DNA of 64,000 nt, taken from the NCBI RefSeq assembly GCF_958295425.1, contig NC_081151.1:13376606-13440605 (forward strand). Direction: 5' to 3'. Shown piece by piece: positions 51,301 to 53,110 of this stretch. Source of the DNA: Solea solea (Eukaryota > Chordata > Actinopteri > Pleuronectiformes > Soleidae). Numbering within the stretch: the first letter of the stretch is position 1; every line of letters begins with the position of its first letter. The notes under the pieces are model-generated. The model had not been told where the DNA came from and made no database searches. It saw only the letters and a list, made by a program, of their open reading frames with translations. The position numbers and the translations under genes are program-made.

Positions 51301-52718
51301 AACACGTGGAAATGCTTGTGTTCTTGAACATAAACTAGGCCAAAATGGTGAGATGTGCAGTTGGCGGTTACACCCGCAGACGTGGATTGCGTGAAAAAAA
51401 AAAAAGATTTGGATGAATTGCGGGCGGGTCGCGATTGAAATAAATAAACAAATAGATAAATAAATGAATTAAATAAATAAATAAACTATTATAGCATTAA
51501 TAATGTTTGTAATGAGGAAGTATTATTATAATACCATAACATTTCTATCAAACTTATTTTCACTTCCTGTTTGGCATTTCCTGTCAGTGTGTAGCTTTGC
51601 ACTGCAGCAGGACAACAACTTCGAAACAGGTATCAGGTGTGCAGTCAGGGGTTCATATAATGGTTGGTTTAAAGGCCCGGGTATACTTCTGCATACATGC
51701 TGTGCACGGAAGTATACCAGGGCCTTAAGTGAAAGGCTTTAACGGAACAGTAGTGTTTTTGATCATTGGCTGCAAATAAGGCGGGAACATAGATATGAAA
51801 TGCCATACAAACGTTTTTCCTCCTCCAAGAATAAGGCAATGCACTGTGGCACAAAGTGTTCAAGCCATTCATCAAGACCAGAAAAGTGCTATATAAATAC
51901 AGACCATTTACCATTCATACATCATATGAGGTCACTTCCTCATGTTGTCCTCACACTCTGTAACATTACACTGACCTGACGTTTGACATTTGTTATCAAT
52001 ACTTACAAGAGTTTGCACGACACTGTCAAGGAAGCAAACTCGCTCCATTCACAGATACATGAGGGAAACGCAGACCGGACGTGCCACACATTAACAGGAA
52101 GTCAGACACACCACAGTTACTTCTTCTGCATTCAAAAATATGGTCTACAGTAATCACTTAGCATTAGCTTAGTATTGTTTTCATGAGAAAGTATTACACT
52201 GATGGCCGCTTAAAGTAATTATCATTACCACACCTTGGAGAGTTGCTATTACTTACCAAGCATTAGAAAATTGCATTAGAGACATGACAGTATTATCATA
52301 ATATTATCACCATATTACAAAATGATTAGGTGCTTCCAAAGAGGAAAGGCTATGCACACGTTTTGATCAGCAACATATATTTCTGTATATAAACCCATGC
52401 AAGTCAAGACTTAGAGTATGTAAAATAGTGTATCTGTGTGTGTGAGAGAGAAAGACATGAACACATACATAGACTCAAACATATTTCATGATAACGTTCA
52501 CACTTTTTGCAGCACAAAACATCAACATAATATAAAATAGTTATGTCTTGTTGGATCCCGTGCTGTCATCATGACACCTCCAGTGGACGAGAAAGAGAAT
52601 GAAGTGCTTCATGAGTGACGCACAAAGTCCGCGGTCATATTTAACGATGACAGAGTGAGGCGATCAACTTACCTTTGAGATCCAGACACTTCACACTGCC
52701 ACCTACACACGCACCCTG
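3596..52718 (-). CDS. ppp1r37-like: PPP1R37-like leucine-rich repeat protein, nine exons, 5' end missing
   Basis: Nine minus-strand exons (52718-52673, 47071-46971, 46768-46649, 45930-45783, 43182-43027, 42644-42532, 39653-39512, 38925-38759, 3748-3596) total 1146 nt and join in frame to 381 residues plus TGA. All junctions are GT..AG and all phases agree. The product is a row of about twelve RI-type LRR strands (CLDLKG, HLDISDNN, VLHLHNAQLS, ELHLTNNSLN, TLELSNNALA, VLLLRNNHIT, VLDLAENV, SLDLRQNEVK, ILDLDHV), followed by a helix of the METQKRL type. Order, spacing and the first-exon length (15 codons plus 1 nt) match PPP1R37. Family members bind and inhibit protein phosphatase 1 through an N-terminal RVxF-type motif; that part is not in the window. 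I judge identity to mammalian PPP1R37 to be roughly half, so a paralogue is likely. Introns are 5601, 202, 718, 2600, 382, 2878, 586 and 35010 bp. An LRR protein of another subfamily is the alternative but fits less well. Confidence 0.88.
3757..3778. repeat. (CA)11 microsatellite at the terminal 3' splice site
   Basis: Reads (TG)11 on the transcribed strand and ends 8 nt before the exon i acceptor. Confidence 0.95.
4320..4346. repeat. (AGC)9 trinucleotide repeat
   Basis: Nine uninterrupted AGC units in intronic sequence. Frames on both strands read poly-Ala or poly-Cys through it and are not genes. Confidence 0.95.
4780..5035. repeat. Dispersed repeat with self-complementary core, copy 1
   Basis: Holds both halves of a pattern repeated across the window. 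The left half is CACACTAATGTTCATAGAGA and TTAAGCTCATGGAGACACAG; the right half is ATGAGGCAGCAGTGG, TTCTCTATAGACTTTGGTG, TTTACAAACTCAAGTTTCCAG and AGAAAAGGCAGTCTAA. The left half is roughly the reverse complement of the right half (ACCAAAGTCCATAGAGAA against TTCTCTATGGACTTTGGT). No coding potential was seen. Confidence 0.7.
5480..5508. repeat. (CCCT)n tetranucleotide repeat
   Basis: About seven CCCT units at the end of a longer pyrimidine-rich tract (5440-5508). Confidence 0.9.
5639..5740. repeat. (CA)14, then (TG)n and a G-run
   Basis: (AC)n at 5639-5666, a unique spacer, then (TG)n at 5711-5725 merging into about 14 G residues. The opposed CA and TG tracts about 50 nt apart can pair into a hairpin. 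Confidence 0.9.
6340..6425. repeat. Dispersed repeat with self-complementary core, left half, interrupted
   Basis: Carries ACACCAAAGTCCAGAGAGAA, TTTTAAGCTCATGGAGACAC and CACTGCTGCCT, nearly as at 4780 and 17400. It then stops where the interspersed repeat at 6440 begins, which suggests insertion of that element or a truncated copy. Confidence 0.65.
6440..6775 (+). repeat. Teleost interspersed repeat, near-complete copy
   Basis: Landmarks in order: CTACCGCTTTATCCTCCACC, CGCGGGGGGTGCTGTGCCAA, CCATCGCAGGGCCACACACA, CATTCACTCTCACTCT, GGTCAATTTAGAGTGTCC, GCATGTTTTTGGACTGTGGG, GGGGAGAACATGCAAACTCC and GTGCTAACCACTACACCACC. This layout is very common in percomorph fish genomes and is probably a non-LTR-derived element. 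Orientation is given as written; it carries no protein. Confidence 0.8.
7220..7560. repeat. Teleost repeat split by a MITE
   Basis: TTATCCTTTATTTAGCC, ACATTAAGATACGAGGTCTC and CCTGGCTAAGATAG before the insertion, and AGCAAAAATAGTTACAGA after it, belong to one commonly seen fish repeat. The 150-bp unit at 7291-7440 interrupts it. Confidence 0.5.
7291..7440. mobile_element. MITE (hAT-like) with 7-bp direct repeats
   Basis: The ends are imperfect inverted repeats: a left TCTCCACTAC..CAGCTCGCCTCGGCACGG-type arm and a right CCGTGCCATGCCGAGGCGAG..CTAGTGGAAAAGG arm. TAGATAG directly precedes (7284-7290) and directly follows (7441-7447) the unit, as for a target-site duplication. At 150 bp it encodes nothing. 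Its arms resemble those of the larger element at 32886-33390. The superfamily is inferred from TSD length only. Confidence 0.6.
7561..9300. other. Intron sequence, no gene; one perfect palindrome
   Basis: AT-rich. Part of 7561-7950 looks like further interspersed repeat. (TTTA)n at 8075-8093. A 17-bp perfect inverted repeat occurs at 9114-9152 (see findings). Confidence 0.4.
9114..9152. repeat. Perfect 17-bp inverted repeat, 5-nt loop
   Basis: CCATTTAATGCAACACA, then GCTTA, then the exact reverse complement. The flanks do not extend the pairing, so it is shorter than a usual microRNA precursor. Confidence 0.95.
9362..9384. repeat. (TAA)n repeat
   Basis: About eight TAA units. Confidence 0.95.
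9556..9580. repeat. (CA)12 microsatellite
   Basis: Uninterrupted CA dinucleotides in intronic sequence. Confidence 0.95.
9820..9955. promoter_or_regulatory. Candidate conserved non-coding block
   Basis: A balanced-composition, non-repetitive stretch containing AATAGAGATAAAGG (GATA-like) and GAATTAGAAAGTCGTTAAG. The frames through it are short and overlap on both strands. Called only from sequence texture. Confidence 0.2.
9961..10000. repeat. (TG)n microsatellite, interrupted
   Basis: TG dinucleotides with a GAG interruption, followed by GTACGTGCGCACACG, an alternating purine-pyrimidine stretch. Confidence 0.9.
10365..10562. repeat. (CA)n and (TG)n pair about 120 bp apart
   Basis: (CA)n at 10396-10418 preceded by CACACCTACGCACAC variants, and (TG)n at 10538-10560. 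The unique spacer carries no recognised gene. Confidence 0.9.
10740..10965. repeat. Dispersed repeat with self-complementary core, right half
   Basis: TTTTCTCTATGGACTTTGGT, GTGGTTCACAA, CTAGCTGGAAAAGGTGGTCT, then a tail AGGTGAACC..AAAGTGACTAAAATAATG. The same order of segments occurs at 17590-17850 and 43500-43640. Confidence 0.6.
11470..11650. repeat. Possible short inverted-repeat element
   Basis: TCCATGATGGCCCCGCCCAC at one end and ACCATCATGGGGCCAAC at the other are partly complementary, with GTGGGCC-type words between. Similar words occur at 50110-50225. The family is unknown. Confidence 0.35.
11870..12052 (-). repeat. CA-linked teleost repeat with telomere-like words
   Basis: CTAACCCTAACGTTAACCC-type words, then GTCCTCACAAAGATAAGTAC, then (CA)n at 12008-12052. 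It is the reverse-complement layout of 63185-63560 (ttcttgtat, gtgaggacc, ggttaggatt). The CCCTAA words are degenerate and short, so this is not a telomere. Confidence 0.65.
12291..12365 (+). repeat. tRNA-like SINE head
   Basis: The A-box-like TAGCTCACTGG and a perfect B-box GGTTCAATTCC are spaced as in a tRNA, and the D-arm can pair (GCTC/GAGC). The acceptor and anticodon stems do not pair well, so it is a tRNA-derived fragment rather than a functional tRNA. Confidence 0.5.
12815..12965 (+). mobile_element. tRNA-derived SINE
   Basis: The head GCCCATGGTCAAGTGGAAAA, anticodon-loop-like GGGCTTGTAACCAGA (TGT, tRNA-Thr-like), B-box GGTTCAAATCC, then the body CCTGAGGAAGGTATCCAAAC and TGCCCCCTGGGTGCAGAAGT. 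A reversed relative lies at 13905-14045. Confidence 0.7.
13153..13172. repeat. (GCA)n trinucleotide repeat
   Basis: Six to seven GCA units in intronic sequence. Confidence 0.9.
13905..14045 (-). mobile_element. tRNA-derived SINE, reverse orientation
   Basis: GGGTGCCTTGCTCAGGGGCA, AGCCCTTTACCAG, GGGATTTAAACGGGCAACCC, CGGTTACAAGC and CAAGGCCATGCATGGG are the reverse complement of the SINE order at 12815 (tRNA head at the high-coordinate end). Confidence 0.65.
14109..14157. repeat. (CA)24 microsatellite
   Basis: One of the longest uninterrupted dinucleotide runs of the window. Confidence 0.97.
14590..14780. promoter_or_regulatory. Candidate conserved non-coding block
   Basis: Non-repetitive; contains GACAATTAATCTGTTTGTGG, CCAATTACTTTATATGCTAA and TATGTAAATGACATC (homeodomain-like CAATTA/TAAT words and an octamer-like word). 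No coding frame. Based on texture and motif content only. Confidence 0.25.
15350..15640. promoter_or_regulatory. Candidate conserved non-coding block
   Basis: Non-repetitive, balanced composition; TTTTCTAATTACGCACTGAC, CTACGGCGCGGCGTACAAAC and TTCTGCTTTCTAATCAGATC. The 71-codon plus-strand frame through it has no recognised similarity. Confidence 0.25.
15866..15970. repeat. (TA)n-rich tract
   Basis: Two long TA blocks (about 15866-15884 and 15917-15966) separated by about 30 nt of unique sequence. Self-complementary and prone to slippage. Confidence 0.9.
16390..16620. promoter_or_regulatory. Candidate conserved non-coding block
   Basis: GGACGCTTGAACATCACTTT, GACTAAATCTTAATGAACGC and CACTAATTACCATGTGTTTG sit in unique sequence, followed by (GT)n at 16651-16670. 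No recognised coding. Confidence 0.22.
17395..17865. repeat. Dispersed repeat with self-complementary core, longest copy
   Basis: Left arm ATCAAACTCCATAGAGAAAA, TGTGATTTTAACATCAC, CACTGCTGCCTCCATCAG; right arm ATGAGGCAGCAGCTG, TTTTCTCAACGGACTTTGGT, GTAGTTTACAAACTTGTTTC, AAAAGGCTGTCTGACAGCAA and the tail GTTGAGCCTTTAATTAGG. The arms are mutually complementary around the middle. About 50 nt of unrelated sequence interrupts the right arm near 17630. Confidence 0.7.
18100..19470. other. Intron sequence, nothing recognised
   Basis: AT-rich; a short GTAGGTAGGTAGGTA run at 18957-18971. No exon-like block. Confidence 0.4.
19480..19800 (-). pseudogene. Possible LINE reverse-transcriptase C-terminal fragment
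   Basis: The minus-strand frame starts LDTIHHRAFEFMTGCK and continues CILYLLVNWSSLTV..RWCRFMYK, resembling the 'LDxxxHxALRFITG ... CxLYxxVGWxSLxxRRxxHW' region after the reverse transcriptase of fish non-LTR elements. Key residues are changed and no catalytic part is present, so this is an old fragment. An interspersed repeat with chance similarity is the alternative. Confidence 0.35.
19801..21130. other. Intron sequence, nothing recognised
   Basis: A poly-A-rich stretch at 20170-20205. A short match to the dispersed foldback repeat (TTCTCTATGGATTTTGGTGT) at 20514-20533. No exon-like block. Confidence 0.4.
21140..21512 (+). repeat. Teleost interspersed repeat, near-complete copy
   Basis: Same landmark order as 6440-6775: TTTTCTACTGCTTTATCCTC, CCATCGCAGGGCCACATATA, CATTCACTCTCACATTCAC, GGTAAATTGGTCACTC (complement), GCATGTTTTTGGATTATAGG, AAAACATGCAAACTCCAGGC. 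It ends in a tRNA-like tail with GGGGCTTGAACCCGGATC. Confidence 0.8.
21500..21860. repeat. Uncharacterised repeat, inverted relative at 40120-40420
   Basis: GCTCCTAAAAATAGGAACC, AAACACAAACAGG and GGCGTTCTAGAGGTGGCAGC correspond in reverse complement to GTTCCCTTTTTAGGAG, GGGGTTTGTGATTAG and the CGCCTCTAGCGTG segment near 40300. It also holds a near-perfect 15-bp inverted repeat AGAAAACTGCAACAA..TTGTTGTAGTTTTCT at 21661-21700. Confidence 0.45.
22257..22992 (-). pseudogene. LINE reverse transcriptase, frameshifted
   Basis: The frame from 22992 shows fingers/palm motifs: SLNDYQPVVLTSVVMKVFER, PLQFAYRTNRSTEDAI, motif A LFIDYSSAFNTV, then RWLLDFLTDRPQVRVGS and motif B GLPQGCVL. It closes at 22504. 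The catalytic motif C (VKFADDTVVLG, near 22510-22490) lies in another frame, and the frame to 22257 carries ISNNDETAYRKEVEILERWC, LNVSTTKEMVVDYR and IKYLRVQLSDELT. Several residues normally between motifs B and C are missing. The copy is inactive: frameshift, early stop and missing C-terminal half. Confidence 0.88.
23149..23367 (-). pseudogene. LINE connector segment
   Basis: The frame contains DSRRLWHGLHTITDYRGKNT and FVDELNTFYARFEA, the connector between endonuclease and reverse transcriptase in fish LINEs of this kind. It is in a frame separate from its neighbours. Confidence 0.75.
23481..23849 (-). pseudogene. LINE endonuclease remnant with internal deletion
   Basis: HRADRTVDSGKSKGGGVCFM is followed immediately by NNTLDHCYNQFKQGY and then FGKSDHEAIYLIPEYKQKMA. 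In intact elements roughly a hundred residues, including the catalytic GDFN region, separate the first two blocks. The fusion is in frame, so the frame stays open for 122 codons despite the loss. Confidence 0.8.
24090..24356 (-). pseudogene. LINE 5' coding start
   Basis: The frame starts MALLGSDAFLSAPYSLFAYS and reads DTPLNIRLQLTQQFLDSFPA, then poly-Asn from a (GTT)n run at 24115-24131. It looks like the beginning of the element's main frame, with the 5' end near 24365-24370 (AAGATGGCCC on the minus strand). Confidence 0.6.
24905..25075. repeat. Degenerate tandem repeat, about 23-bp unit
   Basis: TTGTTGTGATTTCTCTTAAT and variants (CGTTGTGCTTTCTCTTAATA, TTGCGTTGTGATTT) recur about seven times with two interruptions by GGCACTTCTTGTCCACC-type sequence, itself present twice. 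Confidence 0.75.
25470..25512. repeat. (GAGCT)n pentanucleotide run
   Basis: CTGAGCTGAGCTGTGCTGAG and flanking GAGCT words, about eight units with one substitution. Confidence 0.8.
26105..26520 (-). mobile_element. SINE-like teleost repeat, composite
   Basis: ACATTAGATGTCATTTAGCA, AATGGGGATTGGGTACCTTA, AGCCCTTGACCTGGCAAGG, TTGAACCAGCAG, a second unit CATTCACCTATTCACTCACA..GTCAGGAGCATCAAGTGTCT, and CACTTGGCCATGGGCTG. Related to 34745-35005 and 33393-33530. Confidence 0.55.
27038..27072. repeat. Perfect 16-bp inverted repeat, 3-nt loop
   Basis: GTGAATCACTGCTATG, AAA, then its exact reverse complement. GAAGAAGA-type words follow. Confidence 0.96.
27375..27465 (+). repeat. Fragment of the teleost interspersed repeat
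   Basis: GGGAGAACATGCATACTCC and GTGTTAACCACTGAACTGCT match the 3' part of the 6440 and 21140 copies. Confidence 0.5.
27480..29440. other. Intron sequence, no gene recognised
   Basis: Contains an AGAAGAAGAAGAACTA run near 27953 and GC-richer stretches at 28640-29100. Short frames occur on both strands without similarity. No splice-bounded, LRR-like or other conserved domain was found. Confidence 0.4.
29440..29625. repeat. Dispersed repeat with self-complementary core, right half
   Basis: GTGGTTTACAAACTTTAATT, TTCCAGTCAGAAAAGGCTGT and CTAATAGCAAAGTAGAGAG closely match 4975-5025 and 17735-17785. Confidence 0.65.
29641..29720. repeat. 27-bp tandem repeat, about three copies
   Basis: CATGCTGATTGTTGGGG recurs with a 27-nt period starting at 29641, 29668 and 29695. 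The first copy differs by one base (CTAATT). The unit length keeps minus-strand frames open (LVVPNNQHG, AWTCCPQQS), but nothing supports coding. Confidence 0.95.
30112..30150. repeat. (GT)19 microsatellite
   Basis: 39 nt of uninterrupted GT. Confidence 0.97.
30151..32280. other. Intron sequence, no gene recognised
   Basis: The plus-strand frame at 30675-31136 (153 codons) has no recognised domain, no splice context linking it to a gene and AT-rich composition like its surroundings. Otherwise nothing was seen. Confidence 0.4.
32282..32420. promoter_or_regulatory. Candidate enhancer block with TAATTAA/octamer motif, copy 1
   Basis: TAATTAA, then GCTTTAATATGCAAAT, in unique sequence; ATGCAAAT is the canonical POU octamer and TAATTAA a homeodomain core. 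The same 27-nt arrangement with two mismatches (32288-32314) recurs at 36634-36660. No coding is seen on either strand. Confidence 0.4.
32735..32885 (+). mobile_element. Teleost repeat unit, left part, split by a MITE
   Basis: After a poly-A run of 24 (32702-32725): TTAGGTGTCGCCACAGTAGA, ATTTGATTTGGCAGAGCCC, CCCTCCCATTTATCAGGGCT and GGGACTGGCACTAGGAATAC. The remainder of the same repeat resumes at 33393. Confidence 0.65.
32886..33390. mobile_element. MITE inserted in a SINE-like repeat
   Basis: Left end TGGTGTATTTCCACCGGCTC; right end GAGCAGTGGAAATATGCCA, its imperfect reverse complement. A GTGCC pentamer is repeated five times near the right arm (about 33325-33357). TTA abuts both ends, a possible 3-bp target duplication. 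The sequence on either side belongs to one repeat unit, so the insertion is later than that unit. No transposase. Confidence 0.6.
33393..33530 (+). mobile_element. Teleost repeat unit, right part
   Basis: TCCAATTAACCCAATCAATG, ACTCCAGCCCTTTACCTGTT, GGGATTCGAACAAGCAACC and CTAGGCCATGGGCTG continue the unit broken at 32885, in the same order as the intact copy at 34745-35005. Confidence 0.65.
33531..34740. other. Intron sequence, no gene recognised
   Basis: The plus-strand frame at 34346-34864 (172 codons) runs into the next repeat and has no domain, codon-bias or splice support. T-rich runs occur near 34600 and 34735. Confidence 0.4.
34745..35005 (+). mobile_element. SINE-like teleost repeat, fairly intact
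   Basis: CACCGGATGCTCTTACTGAC, CTCTCATTTATCCCGGCTTT, GGGACTGGCACTATGAGTAC, TCCAATTAACCCAATCAATG, GGGGATTGGGTACTTGGG, CCGTTGGGATTAAAACCAGC and CCACTATGCCATGAGCTG. It serves as the uninterrupted reference for 32735-33530. Confidence 0.65.
35590..35720. promoter_or_regulatory. Candidate conserved non-coding block
   Basis: GGGCTGCATGAATATTTTAT, GGTAAATAATTAATAATTAA and CAGCAAGCAGGCCACTGATC in non-repetitive sequence; homeodomain-like AATTAA clusters. Confidence 0.25.
36200..36770. promoter_or_regulatory. Candidate enhancer block with TAATTAA/octamer motif, copy 2
   Basis: Unique sequence with TAATTAA plus GCTTTAATATGCAAAT (36634-36660), followed by GAGATAAAATCATGACAAAC and GGGTAATTATTTTGTGAATC. 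The motif pair matches 32288-32314. The 36394-36615 minus frame has no similarity. Confidence 0.38.
37590..37780 (-). mobile_element. SINE-like teleost repeat fragment, reverse orientation
   Basis: CACTCTAAATTGACC, GTGTACTCCTAGTGCTCGGC and CCAATCCCAGATAATGCC read, in reverse complement, like the 'gggacTggcacTaggagTacac' part of 34745-35005. Confidence 0.5.
37790..38720. other. Intron sequence near exon h, nothing recognised
   Basis: AT-rich, with (CA)n at 38401-38427. No exon. Confidence 0.4.
38759..38925 (-). CDS. ppp1r37-like: PPP1R37-like exon h
   Basis: 167 nt. It completes Gly and encodes 55 residues, beginning AVALAEVLAENHHIQSLDLR and continuing QNEVKVGGLMALCLALRINR to VPPEEQ. This is the most conserved block: PPP1R37 has AVAVAEFIAES..LLRLDLRENEIKTGGLMALSLALKVN. 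The acceptor is tcctgggtcaag|GT and the donor CAG|gtaggt, phase 0. If the intron were retained, the frame would close after about 15 further codons. The next exon is 35 kb away. Visible residues 276-331. Confidence 0.95.
39285..39395. repeat. (AAT)n followed by (AT)n
   Basis: (AAT)n at about 39288-39341 and (AT)n at 39359-39392, inside the 586-bp intron between exons h and g. Confidence 0.95.
39512..39653 (-). CDS. ppp1r37-like: PPP1R37-like exon g
   Basis: 142 nt, 47 codons plus one base. It begins PILKVLEVLDLAENVLENEA and ends LSQTRITCE, matching the TQSLETLNLGHNPIGNEG...LASTKLTCEG stretch of PPP1R37. The acceptor cttgtttcacag|CC is strong; the donor GAAG|gtacaa is acceptable. It provides LRR strands VLDLAENV and QLGLSQTRIT. 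Visible residues 229-275. Confidence 0.93.
40120..40425. repeat. Uncharacterised repeat, inverted relative of 21500-21860
   Basis: TTCTAGGAGCAATGGCTCAT, GCGCCTCTAGCGTGCC, GGGGTTTGTGATTAGTTCCC and TTTTTAGGAG. See 21500 for the matching segments. Confidence 0.45.
40430..40494. repeat. 65-bp duplicated segment, copy A
   Basis: Matches 42895-42959 at 64 of 65 positions, in the same orientation (core AACAAACAAAAGCATTTAAA). Copy A runs on into the interspersed repeat below. Confidence 0.95.
40475..40640 (+). repeat. Teleost interspersed repeat, deleted copy
   Basis: CATTTGCTACTGCTCTATCA, TCCATTGCAGGGCCAACACA and ATTCATTCTAATTTACC follow the order of 6440-6640 with the middle and 3' part missing. 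Confidence 0.55.
40850..41080. promoter_or_regulatory. Candidate conserved non-coding block
   Basis: GAGCCGCATTAGCATGGAAG, CATGATTAGCTGGTGCATAA and GAAGAGGAACGCACCACCCA in non-repetitive, GC-balanced sequence within the intron between exons g and f. No coding match. Confidence 0.25.
41868..41899. repeat. (TG)n microsatellite
   Basis: About 15 TG units with one GAG interruption. Confidence 0.93.
42532..42644 (-). CDS. ppp1r37-like: PPP1R37-like exon f
   Basis: 113 nt. It completes a Gly codon and encodes 37 residues, LEELCDGLRWQTAGLKVLLL then RNNHITAHGMVFLASTL, matching GLAYICEGLKEQRKGLVTLVLWNNQLTHTG-type sequence in PPP1R37. The acceptor ttttgactgcag|GT and the donor CTG|gtaagg are both good, and the phase is 0 at the 3' end. 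Visible residues 191-228. Confidence 0.94.
42895..42959. repeat. 65-bp duplicated segment, copy B
   Basis: Second copy of 40430-40494, with the single difference GTCcCCAG for GTCaCCAG. It lies in the 382-bp intron just after exon e. The flanks of the two copies differ. Confidence 0.95.
43027..43182 (-). CDS. ppp1r37-like: PPP1R37-like exon e
   Basis: 156 nt. It completes the split Val, encodes 51 residues (GALKINRALQELHLTNNSLN ... SNNALADA) and leaves one base of a Gly codon. The best match in PPP1R37 is TALKMNMNLRELYLADNKLN...LQILDLRNNHVLDSG. Two LRR strands, ELHLTNNSLN and TLELSNNALA, are plain. The acceptor is ggtgtccatag|TT; the donor CTG|gtaaaa runs straight into a T/A-rich intron start. 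A 65-bp duplicated segment sits about 70 bp downstream in the next intron. Visible residues 139-190. Confidence 0.94.
43295..43645. repeat. Dispersed repeat with self-complementary core, full copy
   Basis: CATCCATGATTTTACTTCAT, CCACTGCTGCCTCCATCAGC; then ATGAGGCAGCAGTGGTTTAG, TTTGTCTATATGTACTTTGG, TTGAAAAGGTCTGTCTAACA, AGTAAGTTAAAGAG and GGTTGAGCCTG. Same order as 17395-17865. Confidence 0.65.
44190..44425. promoter_or_regulatory. Candidate conserved non-coding element between exons e and d
   Basis: GC-balanced unique sequence in an AT-rich intron: ATTGCCTTCGATTGTGGGGG, CCCCTGATTGCGGTATTGGG, GTCGACCGGATCAATCCCAC, CCTAATGACAATGTTGGCAT, TTGATCAAATCTGTGGCATT. CpG words are unusually frequent for an intron. 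Frames on both strands are open for 60-80 codons but lack splice sites or a recognisable domain. Confidence 0.35.
45442..45480. repeat. (TG)n microsatellite
   Basis: About 19 TG units, one interrupted by C. Confidence 0.95.
45783..45930 (-). CDS. ppp1r37-like: PPP1R37-like exon d
   Basis: 148 nt, 49 codons plus one base. It begins SVCLSRLDICSTPIVDY and ends LSGMPLFTL; the split codon gives Val. This matches SCLQYLDARNTPLLDH...SGRPLMLL in PPP1R37 and contributes two LRR strands (RLDICSTPI, VLHLHNAQLS). The acceptor gtgtgtttcag|AG and donor CTGG|gtatga fit. A (CA)n-rich tract begins about 20 nt into the following intron. Visible residues 90-138. Confidence 0.93.
46649..46768 (-). CDS. ppp1r37-like: PPP1R37-like exon c
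   Basis: 120 nt, exactly 40 codons, phase 0 at both ends. It begins GASSLLDMILYYESTTHLDI and ends WRALAHLIKQ, corresponding to the GASALFDMIEYYES...AAHMMRK stretch of PPP1R37. The acceptor ttctttttccag|GG is strong; the donor CAG|gttggc is weaker but plausible. There is no initiator methionine in frame at its start, so it is found by homology rather than as an open frame from ATG. The intron to exon b is only 202 bp. Visible residues 50-89. Confidence 0.9.
46971..47071 (-). CDS. ppp1r37-like: PPP1R37-like exon b
   Basis: 101 nt. It completes a split Gly codon and then encodes 33 residues beginning ERLDQRSCEALEVVLKSL and ending QLEEN, matching the EKLDYKTCEALEEV block of PPP1R37. The acceptor is ctatcaag|GT and the donor AAT|gtgagt, leaving phase 0. 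It carries the second LRR strand (FINLQAAQL). Visible residues 16-49. Confidence 0.92.
47498..47570. repeat. (TA)n and TATG-rich tract
   Basis: (AT)n at 47498-47519 followed by GTGTATGTACATACATATAT, largely self-complementary. Confidence 0.9.
47627..47658. repeat. Perfect 14-bp inverted repeat, 4-nt loop
   Basis: TACCATAGCTTTAT, GTAT, then the exact reverse complement. Confidence 0.96.
47660..49015. other. Intron sequence between exons a and b, no gene
   Basis: AT-rich. 47775-47990 has faint similarity (TTAATTAGGTGAGAC) to the tail of the dispersed foldback repeat. No exon. Confidence 0.4.
49020..49330. promoter_or_regulatory. Candidate conserved non-coding block
   Basis: CGGCAGAGTCTGATTACTGT, TAAATTGATAATTAGTATTA, TAATCCGCCCTGCTTTGGTG and AGATAATGGCCTACATCATC in non-repetitive sequence. 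No coding match. Confidence 0.25.
50229..50732. mobile_element. MITE, about 504 bp, with long terminal inverted repeats
   Basis: Left end TTTGTTTAGACTGCAGCCCA with AAATCAGATTT; right end TGGGCTGCAGTCTAAACAAG preceded by AAATCGGATTT, complementary over about 40 nt with few mismatches and ending GGC.TTGTTTAG. The internal sequence has no transposase. No clear target duplication was found. Confidence 0.75.
51674..51727. mobile_element. Minimal inverted-repeat element
   Basis: AAGGCCCGGGTATACTTC and GAAGTATACCAGGGCCTT are near-perfect reverse complements about 18 nt apart. It looks like both ends of a MITE with the interior deleted. Confidence 0.6.
52673..52718 (-). CDS. ppp1r37-like: PPP1R37-like exon a (first exon found)
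   Basis: This 46-nt exon encodes 15 codons plus one base, ending VKCLDLK and the first base of a Gly codon. The same 15-codons-plus-one length, ending in CLDLKG, is expected at this point of PPP1R37. The acceptor follows a strong C/T-rich tract and reads TTTCAGCAG, a tandem NAGNAG site, so the exon may start at 52718 or 52715. The donor AAAG|gtaagt is near consensus. A (TG)n tract of about 30 nt lies some 60 nt upstream of the acceptor on the transcribed strand. Residues 1-15 of the visible protein. Confidence 0.75.
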
Positions 52719-52774
52719 CTGAAAGAGAGAGGGGAGGGGGGGTAGAAGCAGGAGGTGTGAGTGAGAGGCATGAA

Positions 52775-52777
<3 letters not shown>

Positions 52778-52807
<30 letters not shown>
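52778..52807. repeat. (CA)15 upstream of exon a
   Basis: Reads (TG)15 on the transcribed strand, about 60 nt before the exon a acceptor. Confidence 0.95.
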
Positions 52808-52810
<3 letters not shown>

Positions 52811-52919
52811 ATATTTGGCACCAGCAGTGCATCATCCTCCCTCCCTGGTCTCTTTCCGCACGGCCCTCTCCCCATCCATGCCCTGCTGGAGCGGTTTGAT
52901 CAGGGAGGCTTATTGGACA

Positions 52920-53110
52920 CCAGAGCATGAATTATAAATTTCACACAGTTTACCGCCGCCACCACGGATGGTGACACGGCGTCCTAATTAACCAGTGTAT
53001 AATAATTAGAAACAGCTGGTCATCAGTTGATGTGTTCATTTGCCAGAGCCACTACATCTAATTTGACTGCATCAATCACCGGAGGTGGCAGATTTGTGCG
53101 GATGGTGGAA
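52920..53110. promoter_or_regulatory. Candidate conserved non-coding block upstream of exon a
   Basis: GAGCATGAATTATAAATTTC, GCGTCCTAATTAACCAGTGT, ATAATAATTAGAAACAGCTG and GACTGCATCAATCACCGGAG: unique sequence with a cluster of TAATTA-type words and an E-box (CAGCTG). No coding frame. Confidence 0.3.
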
